A stretch of DNA of 16,882 bases from Betaproteobacteria bacterium (GTDB lineage: Bacteria; Pseudomonadota; Gammaproteobacteria; Burkholderiales; Burkholderiaceae_C), in contig RFTR01000022.1 in the NCBI GenBank assembly GCA_009923345.1, positions 1-16,882 of the forward strand, read 5' to 3'. The notes under the pieces are model-generated. The model was given only the letters and a program-made list of their open reading frames with translations, had not been told where the DNA came from and ran no database searches. Position 1 is the first letter of the stretch. The number at the start of each line of letters is the position of its first letter. Below, piece by piece: positions 1 through 7,085 of the stretch. A program made the translations under genes and the position numbers.

Positions 1-1
1 G

Positions 2-376
2 GCGGTGGACGATATCGCTTTGACCGAGCTGCGCGGATTGGATGGCTTGCCAGAATGGGACGCCGTAGAAGACGTGCACCACATTGCGCCTCCCAGTTTG
101 CACTTCGACGGCGAGTTTGACCGCGTCTACCACGCAGGTGACAACGCTTTGCATTTGCAAGACGGTAGCAGCTTGTTACAAATTGAACAAAGCCCCAGTT
201 GGGCGCATACCGTGGTGTGGAACCCCGGCGCTGAAAAGTCAGTGCAAATGCCAGACCTTCCAGACGATGGTTTCGCGCGCATGCTGTGCGTCGAAGCGGC
301 CCAAGTATTTGAGACTGTGCACCTCGAGCCGCAAGAAGAGTGGCAAGGCTGGCAGCGTTTGCGCGTGGTCAGCTAA
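2..376 (+). CDS. D-hexose-6-phosphate mutarotase (YeaD-like), C-terminal part
   Basis: The frame is open to the left edge, so this is the last ~124 residues of a longer protein whose start lies outside. Enzymes of this family interconvert the alpha and beta anomers of glucose-6-phosphate and related sugars in the cytoplasm. The fragment keeps the C-terminal signature of the family: TVVWNPG, then a MPDLPDD stretch and MLCVEAA, whose Glu corresponds to the catalytic glutamate of the aldose-1-epimerase fold. The catalytic His region would be upstream of the window. A GTG at position 5 is in frame but would give only 123 residues, far short of a full enzyme (about 270-300), so I treat it as internal. 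The stop lies two bases before the hisF ATG, so the two genes are probably co-transcribed and translationally coupled. Family assignment is fairly secure from the motifs. Confidence 0.8.
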   Translation, partial: AVDDIALTELRGLDGLPEWDAVEDVHHIAPPSLHFDGEFDRVYHAGDNALHLQDGSSLLQIEQSPSWAHTVVWNPGAEKSVQMPDLPDDGFARMLCVEAAQVFETVHLEPQEEWQGWQRLRVVS

Positions 377-378
377 AG

Positions 379-1182
379 ATGCTCGCCAAGCGCATCATCC
401 CTTGCTTGGATGTGACCGGCGGTCGCGTTGTCAAAGGCGTGAATTTCGTCGAGTTGCGCGATGCGGGCGACCCCGTTGAAATTGCCGCCCGCTACAACGA
501 CCAAGGCGCTGACGAACTTACCTTTCTTGACATCACCGCCACCAGCGATGCGCGCGATGTCATCTTGCACATCATCGAAGCGGTGGCGTCGCAGGTGTTT
601 ATTCCGCTGACGGTGGGTGGTGGTGTCCGCACAGTGGAAGATGTGCGACGATTACTCAATGCGGGGGCAGACAAAGTAAGTTTCAACTCGGCTGCAATTG
701 CTAACCCACAAGTTATTCGCGATGCGTCTAATAAATACGGTGCCCAATGCATCGTCGTAGCGATCGATGCCAAACGTCGCACAGCTGAAGATGCGCAACG
801 CCCTGACGCTAAAGGCCAACCAGTTGGCGACGGATGGGATGTGTTCAGCCATGGTGGCCGTAAAAACGTCGGGCTAGACGCGGTGGCCTGGGCCAGCCAA
901 ATGGCAACCTTTGGGGCAGGTGAAATTTTGCTCACCAGCATGGACCGCGATGGCACCAGGCGTGGATTTGATTTAGAACTCACCCGCGCTGTAGCAGACG
1001 CGGTCAGCGTGCCCGTAATCGCCTCAGGTGGCGTGGGCAACTTGGACCATTTGGCTGACGGAGTGCAACAAGGCGGCGCAGATGCGGTCTTAGCTGCCAG
1101 CATTTTTCACTACGGCGAATTCACGGTCGCACAAGCCAAGGCGTGTATGGCGGCGCGTGGCATCCCCGTGCGATTGGGGTAA
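379..1182 (+). CDS. hisF: Imidazole glycerol phosphate synthase subunit HisF
   Basis: This is the cyclase subunit of IGP synthase (histidine pathway). With HisH it converts PRFAR and ammonia into imidazole-glycerol phosphate and AICAR in the cytoplasm. The (beta/alpha)8 barrel is recognisable throughout. It opens MLAKRIIPCLDV with catalytic Asp11 and has the second catalytic Asp130 in VVAIDAKR; phosphate-binding glycine loops appear at TVGGGVR (~78-84) and IASGGVGN. The 267-residue length is slightly above the family norm of about 250-258 because of a longer loop after the AIDAKR strand (about residues 133-150). I chose the ATG at 379, since it gives the canonical N-terminus. A longer in-frame start at 340 lies inside the mutarotase gene. 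No strong ribosome site is visible, which suits coupling to the gene ending at 376. Confidence 0.97.
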   Translation: MLAKRIIPCLDVTGGRVVKGVNFVELRDAGDPVEIAARYNDQGADELTFLDITATSDARDVILHIIEAVASQVFIPLTVGGGVRTVEDVRRLLNAGADKVSFNSAAIANPQVIRDASNKYGAQCIVVAIDAKRRTAEDAQRPDAKGQPVGDGWDVFSHGGRKNVGLDAVAWASQMATFGAGEILLTSMDRDGTRRGFDLELTRAVADAVSVPVIASGGVGNLDHLADGVQQGGADAVLAASIFHYGEFTVAQAKACMAARGIPVRLG

Positions 1183-1197
1183 CTTCGTCCTATCTGA

Positions 1198-1209
1198 CTG
1201 CTCGAGCAG
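1198..1209. repeat. Perfect 12-base palindrome in the hisF-hisI gap
   Basis: The sequence CTGCTCGAGCAG reads the same on both strands and sits 15 bases after the hisF stop. The rest of the 79-base gap (1183-1261) holds no recognisable gene. It has no T-tract after the palindrome, so this is not an intrinsic terminator. It could be an operator half-site pair or a chance palindrome; nothing in the sequence decides between them. Confidence 0.35.
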
Positions 1210-1261
1210 GCGGTACCCATAAGCGTAGGCAAAATAGACCCTATTCACTTACCAAAGCAGC

Positions 1262-1657
1262 ATGACTACCAACTGGCTAGACACCATCCAATGGGACAAC
1301 AAAGGCCTTGTCCCCGTCATCGCCCAAGAGCAATCGTCGGGCGACGTGCTGATGTTCGCTTGGATGAACCGCGAGGCGCTCCAACTCACCGCTGAATTAA
1401 AGCGCGCGGTCTACTTCAGCCGCTCACGCAACAAACTGTGGTTCAAAGGCGAAGAGTCGGGCCACATGCAAACCGTGCACGATATTCGTATCGATTGCGA
1501 TAGCGATGTGGTTTTGCTCAAGGTGACGCAAGAGGGGCACGACCCAGGCATTGCCTGCCATACTGGCCGCCACAGCTGTTTCTATCAGCGTCTAGAAGGC
1601 GATACTTGGCAAGCATGCGAGCCTGTGCTCAAAGACCCTGAATCTATTTACAAGTGA
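1262..1657 (+). CDS. hisI: Phosphoribosyl-AMP cyclohydrolase HisI
   Basis: It opens the adenine ring of phosphoribosyl-AMP to give ProFAR, the third step of histidine synthesis. The 131-residue protein has the standard metal sites: an Asp cluster D78, D80, D82 in DCDSD for magnesium, and Cys79 in the same cluster with Cys99 and Cys106 (ACHTGRHSC) for zinc. The GEESGHMQTVHDI segment (63-75) is also typical. HisI is a separate protein here; in enteric bacteria it is fused to HisE. Its stop TGA overlaps a GTG codon in frame with hisE, giving a GTGA overlap, so hisE is probably translated by coupling. The 79-base gap before it is the largest in the his block, but I see no convincing promoter there. 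Confidence 0.96.
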   Translation: MTTNWLDTIQWDNKGLVPVIAQEQSSGDVLMFAWMNREALQLTAELKRAVYFSRSRNKLWFKGEESGHMQTVHDIRIDCDSDVVLLKVTQEGHDPGIACHTGRHSCFYQRLEGDTWQACEPVLKDPESIYK

Positions 1658-2046
1658 ACACCATGCGTTCCAACCCAGCCAATACCTCTGACACTTTGAT
1701 GCGTCTTGCTGACGTCATCGAAACGCGTAAACCCGCCAACGGCGGCGACCCTGACAAAAGTTATGTCGCCCGCTTGTTGCACAAAGGTCCCGATGCGTTT
1801 TTGAAAAAAATTGGCGAAGAAGCCACGGAAACGGTGATGGCTGCCAAAGACATCGACCACGGAGGCGATCGCGCTAAGTTGGTCAACGAAGTCGCAGACC
1901 TTTGGTTCCACAGCATGATTGCGCTGGCCTATTACGGTTTAACCACTACCGATGTGGTGGACGAGCTTGCGCGGCGCGAGGGTCTGAGCGGTTTAGAAGA
2001 AAAAGCCTTGCGCAAAGTGCAACAACGAGAAAACTCCGGGGAATAA
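1654..2046 (+). CDS. hisE: Phosphoribosyl-ATP pyrophosphatase HisE
   Basis: It removes pyrophosphate from phosphoribosyl-ATP, the second step of histidine synthesis, and feeds its product to HisI encoded just upstream. The protein has the all-alpha MazG-like NTP pyrophosphatase fold. The magnesium-binding signature is GEEATE (E55, E56, E59, counted from the GTG start) followed by NEVADLW (E79, D82) on the next helix. The start is uncertain: GTG at 1654 overlaps the hisI stop, and ATG at 1663 would give a protein three residues shorter. Neither has a visible ribosome site, and the overlap favours coupled initiation at either. The next gene starts two bases after the stop. Confidence 0.94.
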   Translation: MNTMRSNPANTSDTLMRLADVIETRKPANGGDPDKSYVARLLHKGPDAFLKKIGEEATETVMAAKDIDHGGDRAKLVNEVADLWFHSMIALAYYGLTTTDVVDELARREGLSGLEEKALRKVQQRENSGE

Positions 2047-2048
2047 GC

Positions 2049-2405
2049 ATGCAAGACGCGAACTGTATTTTTTGCAAAATCATTGCGGGGCAGATCCCTT
2101 CGCGTAAGGTCTATGAGGACGACGAGATTTTTGCTTTTCACGATATAAACCCCTGGGCGCCCGTGCATTTTTTGATGATTCCTAAGTTGCACATCCCATC
2201 ACTAGCCCAATTGGGGCCAGCGCACGAGGCATTAATCGGCCGCATGATGGGCTTGGCGCCCAAGCTGGCATTGCAAGAAGGCGCAAGGCCTTACCCTGAA
2301 GGGGGGTTTAGGGTTGTGACTAATACTGGCAAAGAGGGTGGGCAGGAAGTTCACCACCTACATTGGCACGTCATGGGCGGTCCGCGCCCTTGGTTGCGTG
2401 GCTGA
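2049..2405 (+). CDS. HIT family (histidine triad, HINT-like) nucleotide hydrolase
   Basis: A 118-residue protein of the HIT superfamily, whose bacterial HINT members hydrolyse nucleoside phosphoramidates such as AMP-lysine or AMP-NH2. The triad HLHWHVM (His103, His105, His107) lies near the C-terminus, with His107 the expected nucleophile position by family analogy. The N-terminal CIFCKIIAGQIPS and FHDINPWAPVHFL segments are typical of HINT/PKCI-type proteins. I chose the ATG at 2049 because it gives the canonical N-terminus; an in-frame extension back to 1902 would overlap hisE. The gene abuts hisE and precedes tatA by 32 bases, an arrangement I recall from other betaproteobacteria. The natural substrate cannot be read from the sequence. 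Confidence 0.93.
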   Translation: MQDANCIFCKIIAGQIPSRKVYEDDEIFAFHDINPWAPVHFLMIPKLHIPSLAQLGPAHEALIGRMMGLAPKLALQEGARPYPEGGFRVVTNTGKEGGQEVHHLHWHVMGGPRPWLRG

Positions 2406-2437
2406 TTAGAATCTGTTGAATTGTTTAGGAGTTTCGT

Positions 2438-2683
2438 ATGGGTTCGTTTTCGCTTTGGCACTGGTTGATCGTGCTCGTGATCGTGATGCTGGTCTTTGGT
2501 ACCAAGAAGCTACGCAATTTGGGTTCAGACCTTGGCGGCGCTGTAAAAGGCTTTAAAGATGGCATGAAAGAGGGCGGCACCCCCCCAGAAGATAAATCAG
2601 CCTCGCCTGCGCCTGCAGTGGGCGGCACTTCAACGGCCACTGAAAAAAATACCATTGACGTAGAAGTCAAACACAAGTCTTAA
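2438..2683 (+). CDS. tatA: Twin-arginine translocase subunit TatA
   Basis: TatA oligomerises in the inner membrane to form the passage through which the Tat system moves folded proteins. The 81-residue protein has a very short N-terminus, one membrane helix (about residues 6-20), the FGTKKL hinge at 20-25, and an amphipathic helix to about residue 43 (LRNLGSDLGGAVKGFKDGM). A Pro/Ser/Thr-rich disordered tail follows, ending in charged residues. A clear ribosome site, AGGAG, lies 6 bases before the ATG. It is the first gene of tatABC, with a 20-base gap to tatB. TatA rather than TatE is assigned because tatB and tatC follow directly. Confidence 0.96.
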   Translation: MGSFSLWHWLIVLVIVMLVFGTKKLRNLGSDLGGAVKGFKDGMKEGGTPPEDKSASPAPAVGGTSTATEKNTIDVEVKHKS

Positions 2684-2703
2684 GACGTGTGTGATCGTGC
2701 GTT

Positions 2704-3177
2704 GTGATTGATCTTGGTATATCCAAAATGGCACTCATTGGTGCCGTGGCATTGGTCGTCATAGGGCCAGCAAAGCTGCCAACTGTGGCCCGTACTTTGG
2801 GCTCTTGGATCGGCAAAGCACAACGTTATGTGGCCGACGTCAAGGCCGAAGTCAATCGTTCCATGGACTTAGAAGAGTTAAAGAAGATGAAAGACAGCGT
2901 CGAAAACGCTGCCCGCGATGTTCAAAGCTCTGTACAAACTGCCAGCAACGAATTTGAGAAAGACTGGGCCGACACCACGGCTCAGCTAACCGGTGAGAGT
3001 TGGGCCGCTAGTGTCACCACGCCTGTTCCTGAGTATCAAAACCCTAAGAAAAAATGGCGTCTGAAGCGTGGCGCTACGCCGCACTGGTACAAGGCCCGCA
3101 TGGGTGTGCGCACCAAGGCTTTGTCTGGCGCGGCCCGCGTGGCACGGTTTCGTCCCGGTGTAAAACCGAATGTCTGA
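2704..3177 (+). CDS. tatB: Twin-arginine translocase subunit TatB
   Basis: TatB works with TatC as the receptor for twin-arginine signal peptides. The start is a GTG; it gives the expected MIDLGISKMALIG membrane helix (residues ~5-21), then GPAKLP at the hinge, an amphipathic helix and a long charged, probably coiled segment (~45-100). The tail (from ~125) is strongly basic, with a KKKWRLKRG segment followed by more Arg and Lys; it is longer than a simple disordered tail and probably shared with close relatives. Where E. coli TatB has a functionally important Glu in the membrane helix (FSELLL), this protein has Lys9 or its neighbour (ISKMAL). The 3' end overlaps tatC by 8 bases, so expression of the two is coupled. 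Confidence 0.95.
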   Translation: MIDLGISKMALIGAVALVVIGPAKLPTVARTLGSWIGKAQRYVADVKAEVNRSMDLEELKKMKDSVENAARDVQSSVQTASNEFEKDWADTTAQLTGESWAASVTTPVPEYQNPKKKWRLKRGATPHWYKARMGVRTKALSGAARVARFRPGVKPNV

Positions 3178-3964
3178 TAGCACCCCCAAAGACGAACTCG
3201 CAGGCAGCGAGCAACCCTTCGTTCAGCACCTCGTTGAGTTACGCGACCGTTTGGTCAAGGCCTGTATCGCTATTGGCGTGGCGGCTGTGGCCTTGTCGGT
3301 TTACCCCGGCCCTGCCGCGCTCTACGACATTTTGGCCGCACCTTTGATTGCGCAATTGCCGACTGGCGCGACATTGATCGCCACTTCGGTGATTTCGCCG
3401 TTTTTAGTGCCACTCAAAATTTTGTTAATGACGGCTTTTCTTTTGGCCTTGCCGGTAGTGCTCTATCAAATGTGGGCATTTGTCGCACCTGGTTTGTATT
3501 CGCACGAGAAGAAGCTGGTCTTGCCTTTGGTGGTGTCAAGCACCTTGCTATTTTTTATTGGTGTTGCGTTTTGTTATTTCTTTGTCTTTGGCCAAGTGTT
3601 TAGTTTTATCCAAAGCTTTGCACCAAAGAGCATTACGGCAGCACCTGATATTGAAGCCTATTTGGGATTTGTGATCACCATGTTCATTGCCTTTGGTTTG
3701 GCATTTGAAGTGCCGATTGTGGTGATTGTGTTGGCGCGAATGAACGTAGTCTCGATCCAAAAGCTCAAAGACTTCCGTTCTTATTTCATAGTGTTGGCCT
3801 TCGTGATTGCAGCTGTTATTACGCCACCCGATGTGGTGTCGCAATTGGCGCTCGCGATCCCTATGTGCATTTTGTATGAGGTGGGTATTTGGGCTGCGCA
3901 ACTGTTTATCAAACACACCCAAGCGCCCGAGGCTGAAGCAGAAGTGCCAGGTAGCGCGCCTTAG
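3170..3964 (+). CDS. tatC: Twin-arginine translocase subunit TatC
   Basis: TatC is the core membrane receptor of the Tat translocase and binds the RR motif of substrates. Six membrane helices are readable, at about residues 30-48, 78-104, 115-145, 164-189, 203-218 and 223-247. Key residues are present: HLVELRDRL near the N-terminus with Glu23 (E. coli Glu15 position), and FVAPGLYSHEKK with Phe104 and Glu113 (E. coli Phe94 and Glu103). Glu180 in FEVPIVV and Asp221 in TPPDVVSQ are also conserved positions. The 264-residue length is normal. The ATG lies inside the end of tatB. The C-terminal tail is acidic and variable. A 51-base AT-rich gap follows, with no clear terminator or promoter. Confidence 0.98.
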   Translation: MSDSTPKDELAGSEQPFVQHLVELRDRLVKACIAIGVAAVALSVYPGPAALYDILAAPLIAQLPTGATLIATSVISPFLVPLKILLMTAFLLALPVVLYQMWAFVAPGLYSHEKKLVLPLVVSSTLLFFIGVAFCYFFVFGQVFSFIQSFAPKSITAAPDIEAYLGFVITMFIAFGLAFEVPIVVIVLARMNVVSIQKLKDFRSYFIVLAFVIAAVITPPDVVSQLALAIPMCILYEVGIWAAQLFIKHTQAPEAEAEVPGSAP

Positions 3965-4015
3965 CGTCATTCAAGTATTCAGTTTTTGAAATAGCTTAGT
4001 TTTAGGCCAATTTAC

Positions 4016-5164
4016 ATGAAACGCTATTGGTTGCTTTTTTCGCAAGTGGTTACCGTTTTATTTGCGGTGTGGTTTGTAATCGTCACCTTAAAGCCCGAGT
4101 GGTTAAACCGCCGCCCCTCTTTGCAAGGCGTGACTTTGCTGGAGGCGCCGTCCCATGCGCCTGGCACCGTCATGCCAGGCAGTTTGAGCCCTGCCGCAAA
4201 AAGCGCGGCGCCTGCAGTGGTCAGCATTGCCACTACCCAAGCGCGCACATCACATCCGTTGGCCAATGACCCATGGTTTCGGTTCTTCTACGGTGACCGC
4301 GAAGACGATAGCCCGCAAATGGGCTTGGGCAGCGGTGTGATCGTCAGCCCCGAGGGCTATATCTTGACCAACAACCATGTGGTCGAAGGTGCGCAAGAAA
4401 TTGAAGTCACATTGAGCGATAGCCGACGCACGACGGCCAAAGTGATTGGTACAGATCCTGATACTGATTTGGCGGTTTTGCGCATCACCCTAGACCGCTT
4501 GCCCGTCATTGCCATGGGCAACTCCGACACGGTGCAAGTAGGCGACAAAGTTTTGGCCATTGGTAACCCATTTGGTGTGGGCCAAACGGTGACGGGAGGC
4601 ATCATCTCAGCCTTGGGCCGCAACCAACTCGGCATCAACACCTTCGAGAACTTTATTCAAACCGATGCAGCCATCAACCCCGGAAACTCTGGCGGCGCAT
4701 TGGTGGATGTGAACGGTAGTTTGTTGGGTATCAACACCGCAATTTATTCGCGCTCTGGTGGCAATATGGGAATTGGGTTCGCCATCCCCGTGAACACGGC
4801 ACGACAGGTGCTAGATGGGTTGGTGCGCAACGGCCAAGTCACGCGCGGTTGGATTGGCGTCGAACCCATCGAGTTGAACTCCGATTTGGCCGAGACGTTT
4901 GGCATCAAGCAAACCGAAGGTGTCATCATCACGGGAGTTTTGCAAAACGGACCCGCATTCAAAGCGGGTTTGAAGCCGGGCGATGTGTTGTTGGCGGTAG
5001 GTGAGAAAGAAGTGCGTAACGTGAGCGAGTTGCTGACACTCATCGCCGCACAAACGCCTGGCACTTCCGTCAAAATGCGTATCAAACGGCGCAATGCTGA
5101 TATGACCCTAGAGGTGACGCCCGCTCAGAGGCCGGCTGCTAAGCTCAACAAGCCCGTTAAATAA
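4016..5164 (+). CDS. Membrane-anchored periplasmic serine protease, DegS/HtrA type with one PDZ domain
   Basis: A 382-residue S1C-family endopeptidase. The N-terminus (~7-25) is one hydrophobic helix without a clear cleavage site, which suggests an anchored protein with a periplasmic domain. The trypsin-like domain carries His121 (TNNHVVEG), Asp151 (DTDLAVL) and Ser225 (NPGNSGGAL), with spacing nearly the same as in E. coli DegS. One PDZ domain follows (about 279-368), and the protein ends soon after in a basic tail. One PDZ plus an N-terminal anchor argues for the DegS class rather than DegP or DegQ, which have two. No anti-sigma factor gene is visible nearby, so a role in envelope-stress signalling is only possible; general periplasmic proteolysis is the alternative. 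It lies between tatC and the NIF3 gene, 15 bases from the latter. Confidence 0.92.
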   Translation: MKRYWLLFSQVVTVLFAVWFVIVTLKPEWLNRRPSLQGVTLLEAPSHAPGTVMPGSLSPAAKSAAPAVVSIATTQARTSHPLANDPWFRFFYGDREDDSPQMGLGSGVIVSPEGYILTNNHVVEGAQEIEVTLSDSRRTTAKVIGTDPDTDLAVLRITLDRLPVIAMGNSDTVQVGDKVLAIGNPFGVGQTVTGGIISALGRNQLGINTFENFIQTDAAINPGNSGGALVDVNGSLLGINTAIYSRSGGNMGIGFAIPVNTARQVLDGLVRNGQVTRGWIGVEPIELNSDLAETFGIKQTEGVIITGVLQNGPAFKAGLKPGDVLLAVGEKEVRNVSELLTLIAAQTPGTSVKMRIKRRNADMTLEVTPAQRPAAKLNKPVK

Positions 5165-5179
5165 ACGAAAAATATTGCT

Positions 5180-5950
5180 GTGACCAAACAAGACATCAGC
5201 CGAGGTGAATTGCTGAACGCTTTTCGTGGCGTGCTGCTACCAGACAACTTCAAAGACTATGGCCCCAATGGTTTGCAGGTCGAAGGCCGTGACCGCATCA
5301 GCCATATCGTGTCAGGTGTGACAGCGAGTCGCGCACTCATAGACGCAGCGATCGATGCGAAGGCCGATGCAATTTTTGTACACCACGGATTATTTTGGCG
5401 CGGCCAAAACGGCACGGTAACGGGTTGGATGAAACAAAGACTTCAACGCTTGTTGCAACACGACATCAATTTGATTGCCTACCACTTGCCGCTAGACGCA
5501 CATCCAGAGTTGGGTAACAACGCACAACTCGCCAAGCTGTGGGGACTAGATGTGGTCAGCCGCTTTGGTGATCAAAATTTGGGACTCTTGGGGCGTCCCA
5601 AAGATGGCCAAGCTTTTCAAAGCGTGCAAGCTTTATCGGACGTTATATCGAAAACCTTGGGACGAACGCCCACGGTAGTTTGCGAAGAAGCCAAGCCCTT
5701 ACAAAAAATTGCATGGTGCTCTGGCGGTGCACAAAGTTATTTCGAAGATGCGATTGCCGCTGGCGCTGACGCTTTCATCACAGGTGAAATTTCAGAACCT
5801 CAATCGCATCTGGCGCGCGAGACTGGCGTCGCCTTTTTGGCTTGCGGTCACCACGCCACTGAGCGTTATGGGGCTCCTGCGGTGGCAGGCCATGTGGCGC
5901 AGATGCTGGGCCTGACGCATCAGTTCATCGACATCGACAACCCCGCTTAA
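5180..5950 (+). CDS. NIF3/YbgI family dinuclear metal protein
   Basis: A 256-residue member of the NIF3 family, toroidal hexameric proteins with a two-metal site whose cellular role is not established. The metal ligands are visible: His68 and His69 in FVHHGLFW, Asp106 in PLDAHPELG, and His224 and Glu228 in GHHATERYG, with the same four-residue spacing as YbgI His215/Glu219. SGGAQSYFEDA (181-191) and ITGEISEPQSH are further family signatures. Some databases name such proteins GTP cyclohydrolase 1 type 2, a label I would not carry over. The start is GTG; it gives a normal N-terminus, and no better ATG exists upstream. It lies 15 bases after the protease gene and 20 before pdxA, so it is probably in the same transcript. 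Confidence 0.93.
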   Translation: MTKQDISRGELLNAFRGVLLPDNFKDYGPNGLQVEGRDRISHIVSGVTASRALIDAAIDAKADAIFVHHGLFWRGQNGTVTGWMKQRLQRLLQHDINLIAYHLPLDAHPELGNNAQLAKLWGLDVVSRFGDQNLGLLGRPKDGQAFQSVQALSDVISKTLGRTPTVVCEEAKPLQKIAWCSGGAQSYFEDAIAAGADAFITGEISEPQSHLARETGVAFLACGHHATERYGAPAVAGHVAQMLGLTHQFIDIDNPA

Positions 5951-5970
5951 GTGCAAGAGCCCATTCGACC

Positions 5971-7017
5971 ATGCGCGCTGACTTAAAGCCCATCGCTATC
6001 ACCATCGGAGACGCGGCGGGGATTGGGCCAGAGATCATCGTCAAGGCTTTTTGCCAAGCGCCTGATCAGTTTGACAACTGCATCGTGGTGGGCGACCAGG
6101 CTGTTATGCAACGTGCGTGGCAAGTGGTTGCAGCAAAGACTAGGTCATTGCCTAAGCCAATGCCTATGAATATGCCTATGCAGGAAGAACTTTCGATCCA
6201 ACAGGTTGGAAGTGCACTTGGGCAGGAACAGCTTCCCGCTTTGGGAAAAATCAGTGTCGTTGCAGGTCAACTTGCAGCAGACAGCATCACTTGGGCTGCC
6301 CAAGCGGCCATGCGCGGCGAAGTGTCAGCGATCGTCACAGCACCTCTCCACAAAGAGGCGCTGTCGTTGTCGGGCGTGAAGTTTCCTGGACACACCGAAA
6401 TGTTCCAAGCTTTGGCAGCGCAACACCTGCACACCTCGATAGATCAGTTGCCAGTGCGCATGATGCTGGCCAATCGAGAGCTTAAAACCGTCTTGGTCAC
6501 TATCCACCAACCTTTGCGCCAAGCGATTGACGCCATCACGGTAGACAACATTCTCGAAACATTGCGCATCACCCATCGCGCTGAATTAGCTTTTACTGGG
6601 CGTGCGCCGCATCTTGCGGTGGCAGGACTTAACCCGCACGCAGGTGAGGGTGGTCTGTTGGGACAAGAAGAGATCGACATCATCCAACCTGCCATAGAAA
6701 TTGCCAAAGCGGAAGGGATGATTGTGAGCGGGCCATGGTCGCCCGATACCGTTTTTATGCGTGCGCGCGCTGAGCGTGGCCAGCCCGGTGCCATTGATGT
6801 GGTGGTGGCCATGTACCACGACCAAGGGCTGATTCCCGTCAAATATTTGGGCGTGGAGAAGGGGGTCAATATCACCCTTGGACTACCCTTTGTGCGCACC
6901 AGCCCCGACCATGGCACCGCCTTTGACCTCGCAGGCAAAGGGGTGGCCGACCCTTCGAGCCTGCTGGAGGCCTTGGTATTGGCCCGAAGGCTTGCGGGGG
7001 TTGGCTTCGGGGCTTGA
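5971..7017 (+). CDS. pdxA: 4-hydroxythreonine-4-phosphate dehydrogenase PdxA
   Basis: PdxA oxidises 4-phosphohydroxy-L-threonine in the pyridoxal-5'-phosphate pathway. Expected motifs are present: PGHTEMF (substrate His141-Thr142), metal-binding His179 (TIHQPL), His223 (NPHAGEGG) and His283 (YHDQGLIPVK), then Lys291, Asn300 and Arg309. The N-terminal motif is GDAAGIGPEI, with Ala where most family members have Pro. A Met/Pro-rich insert (PKPMPMNMPM, 61-70) makes the protein 348 residues, some 20 longer than E. coli PdxA. The gene is in a nif3-pet setting here, unlike the surA-pdxA-ksgA arrangement of enterics. Related PdxA2-type enzymes that act on other phosphorylated hydroxyacids share this fold, so the exact substrate is inferred. 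Its last codons overlap the petA promoter. Confidence 0.92.
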   Translation: MRADLKPIAITIGDAAGIGPEIIVKAFCQAPDQFDNCIVVGDQAVMQRAWQVVAAKTRSLPKPMPMNMPMQEELSIQQVGSALGQEQLPALGKISVVAGQLAADSITWAAQAAMRGEVSAIVTAPLHKEALSLSGVKFPGHTEMFQALAAQHLHTSIDQLPVRMMLANRELKTVLVTIHQPLRQAIDAITVDNILETLRITHRAELAFTGRAPHLAVAGLNPHAGEGGLLGQEEIDIIQPAIEIAKAEGMIVSGPWSPDTVFMRARAERGQPGAIDVVVAMYHDQGLIPVKYLGVEKGVNITLGLPFVRTSPDHGTAFDLAGKGVADPSSLLEALVLARRLAGVGFGA

Positions 7018-7043
7018 TTCGGGTTTTCCCGCTCGGATACAAT
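7014..7043 (+). promoter_or_regulatory. Sigma70-type promoter for petABC
   Basis: The -35 hexamer TTGATT (7014-7019) overlaps the pdxA stop codon, and the -10 hexamer TACAAT (7038-7043) follows after 18 bases. Each matches the sigma70 consensus at 4-5 of 6 positions. Transcription would start near 7050 and give a leader of roughly 35 bases, ending in the ribosome site GAGGA (7076-7080) before the petA ATG. This is the best promoter-like sequence in the window and fits independent control of the bc1 operon. It has not been tested experimentally. Confidence 0.65.
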
Positions 7044-7085
7044 GGGCGGTTAACCCCATTTGTGGCACAAAGCTCGAGGAATTTC

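Noticed and set aside
492..1103. Long minus-strand open frame opposite hisF (203 codons)
   Set aside because: It lies wholly inside a secure gene, resembles no family I know, and has no ribosome site; long antisense frames are common opposite genes with strong codon bias.
3965..4015. Terminator or promoter in the gap between tatC and the protease gene
   Set aside because: The gap is AT-rich with a short TTCAA/TTGAA repeat, but the stem is too short and no -35/-10 pair has proper spacing.
5180..5950. Naming the NIF3-family gene GTP cyclohydrolase
   Set aside because: The name comes from database transfer for some members; the sequence shows only the dinuclear metal site, and the family's role is not settled.
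6444..6938. Minus-strand open frame opposite pdxA (164 codons)
   Set aside because: Shadow of pdxA with no recognisable domain or start signal.
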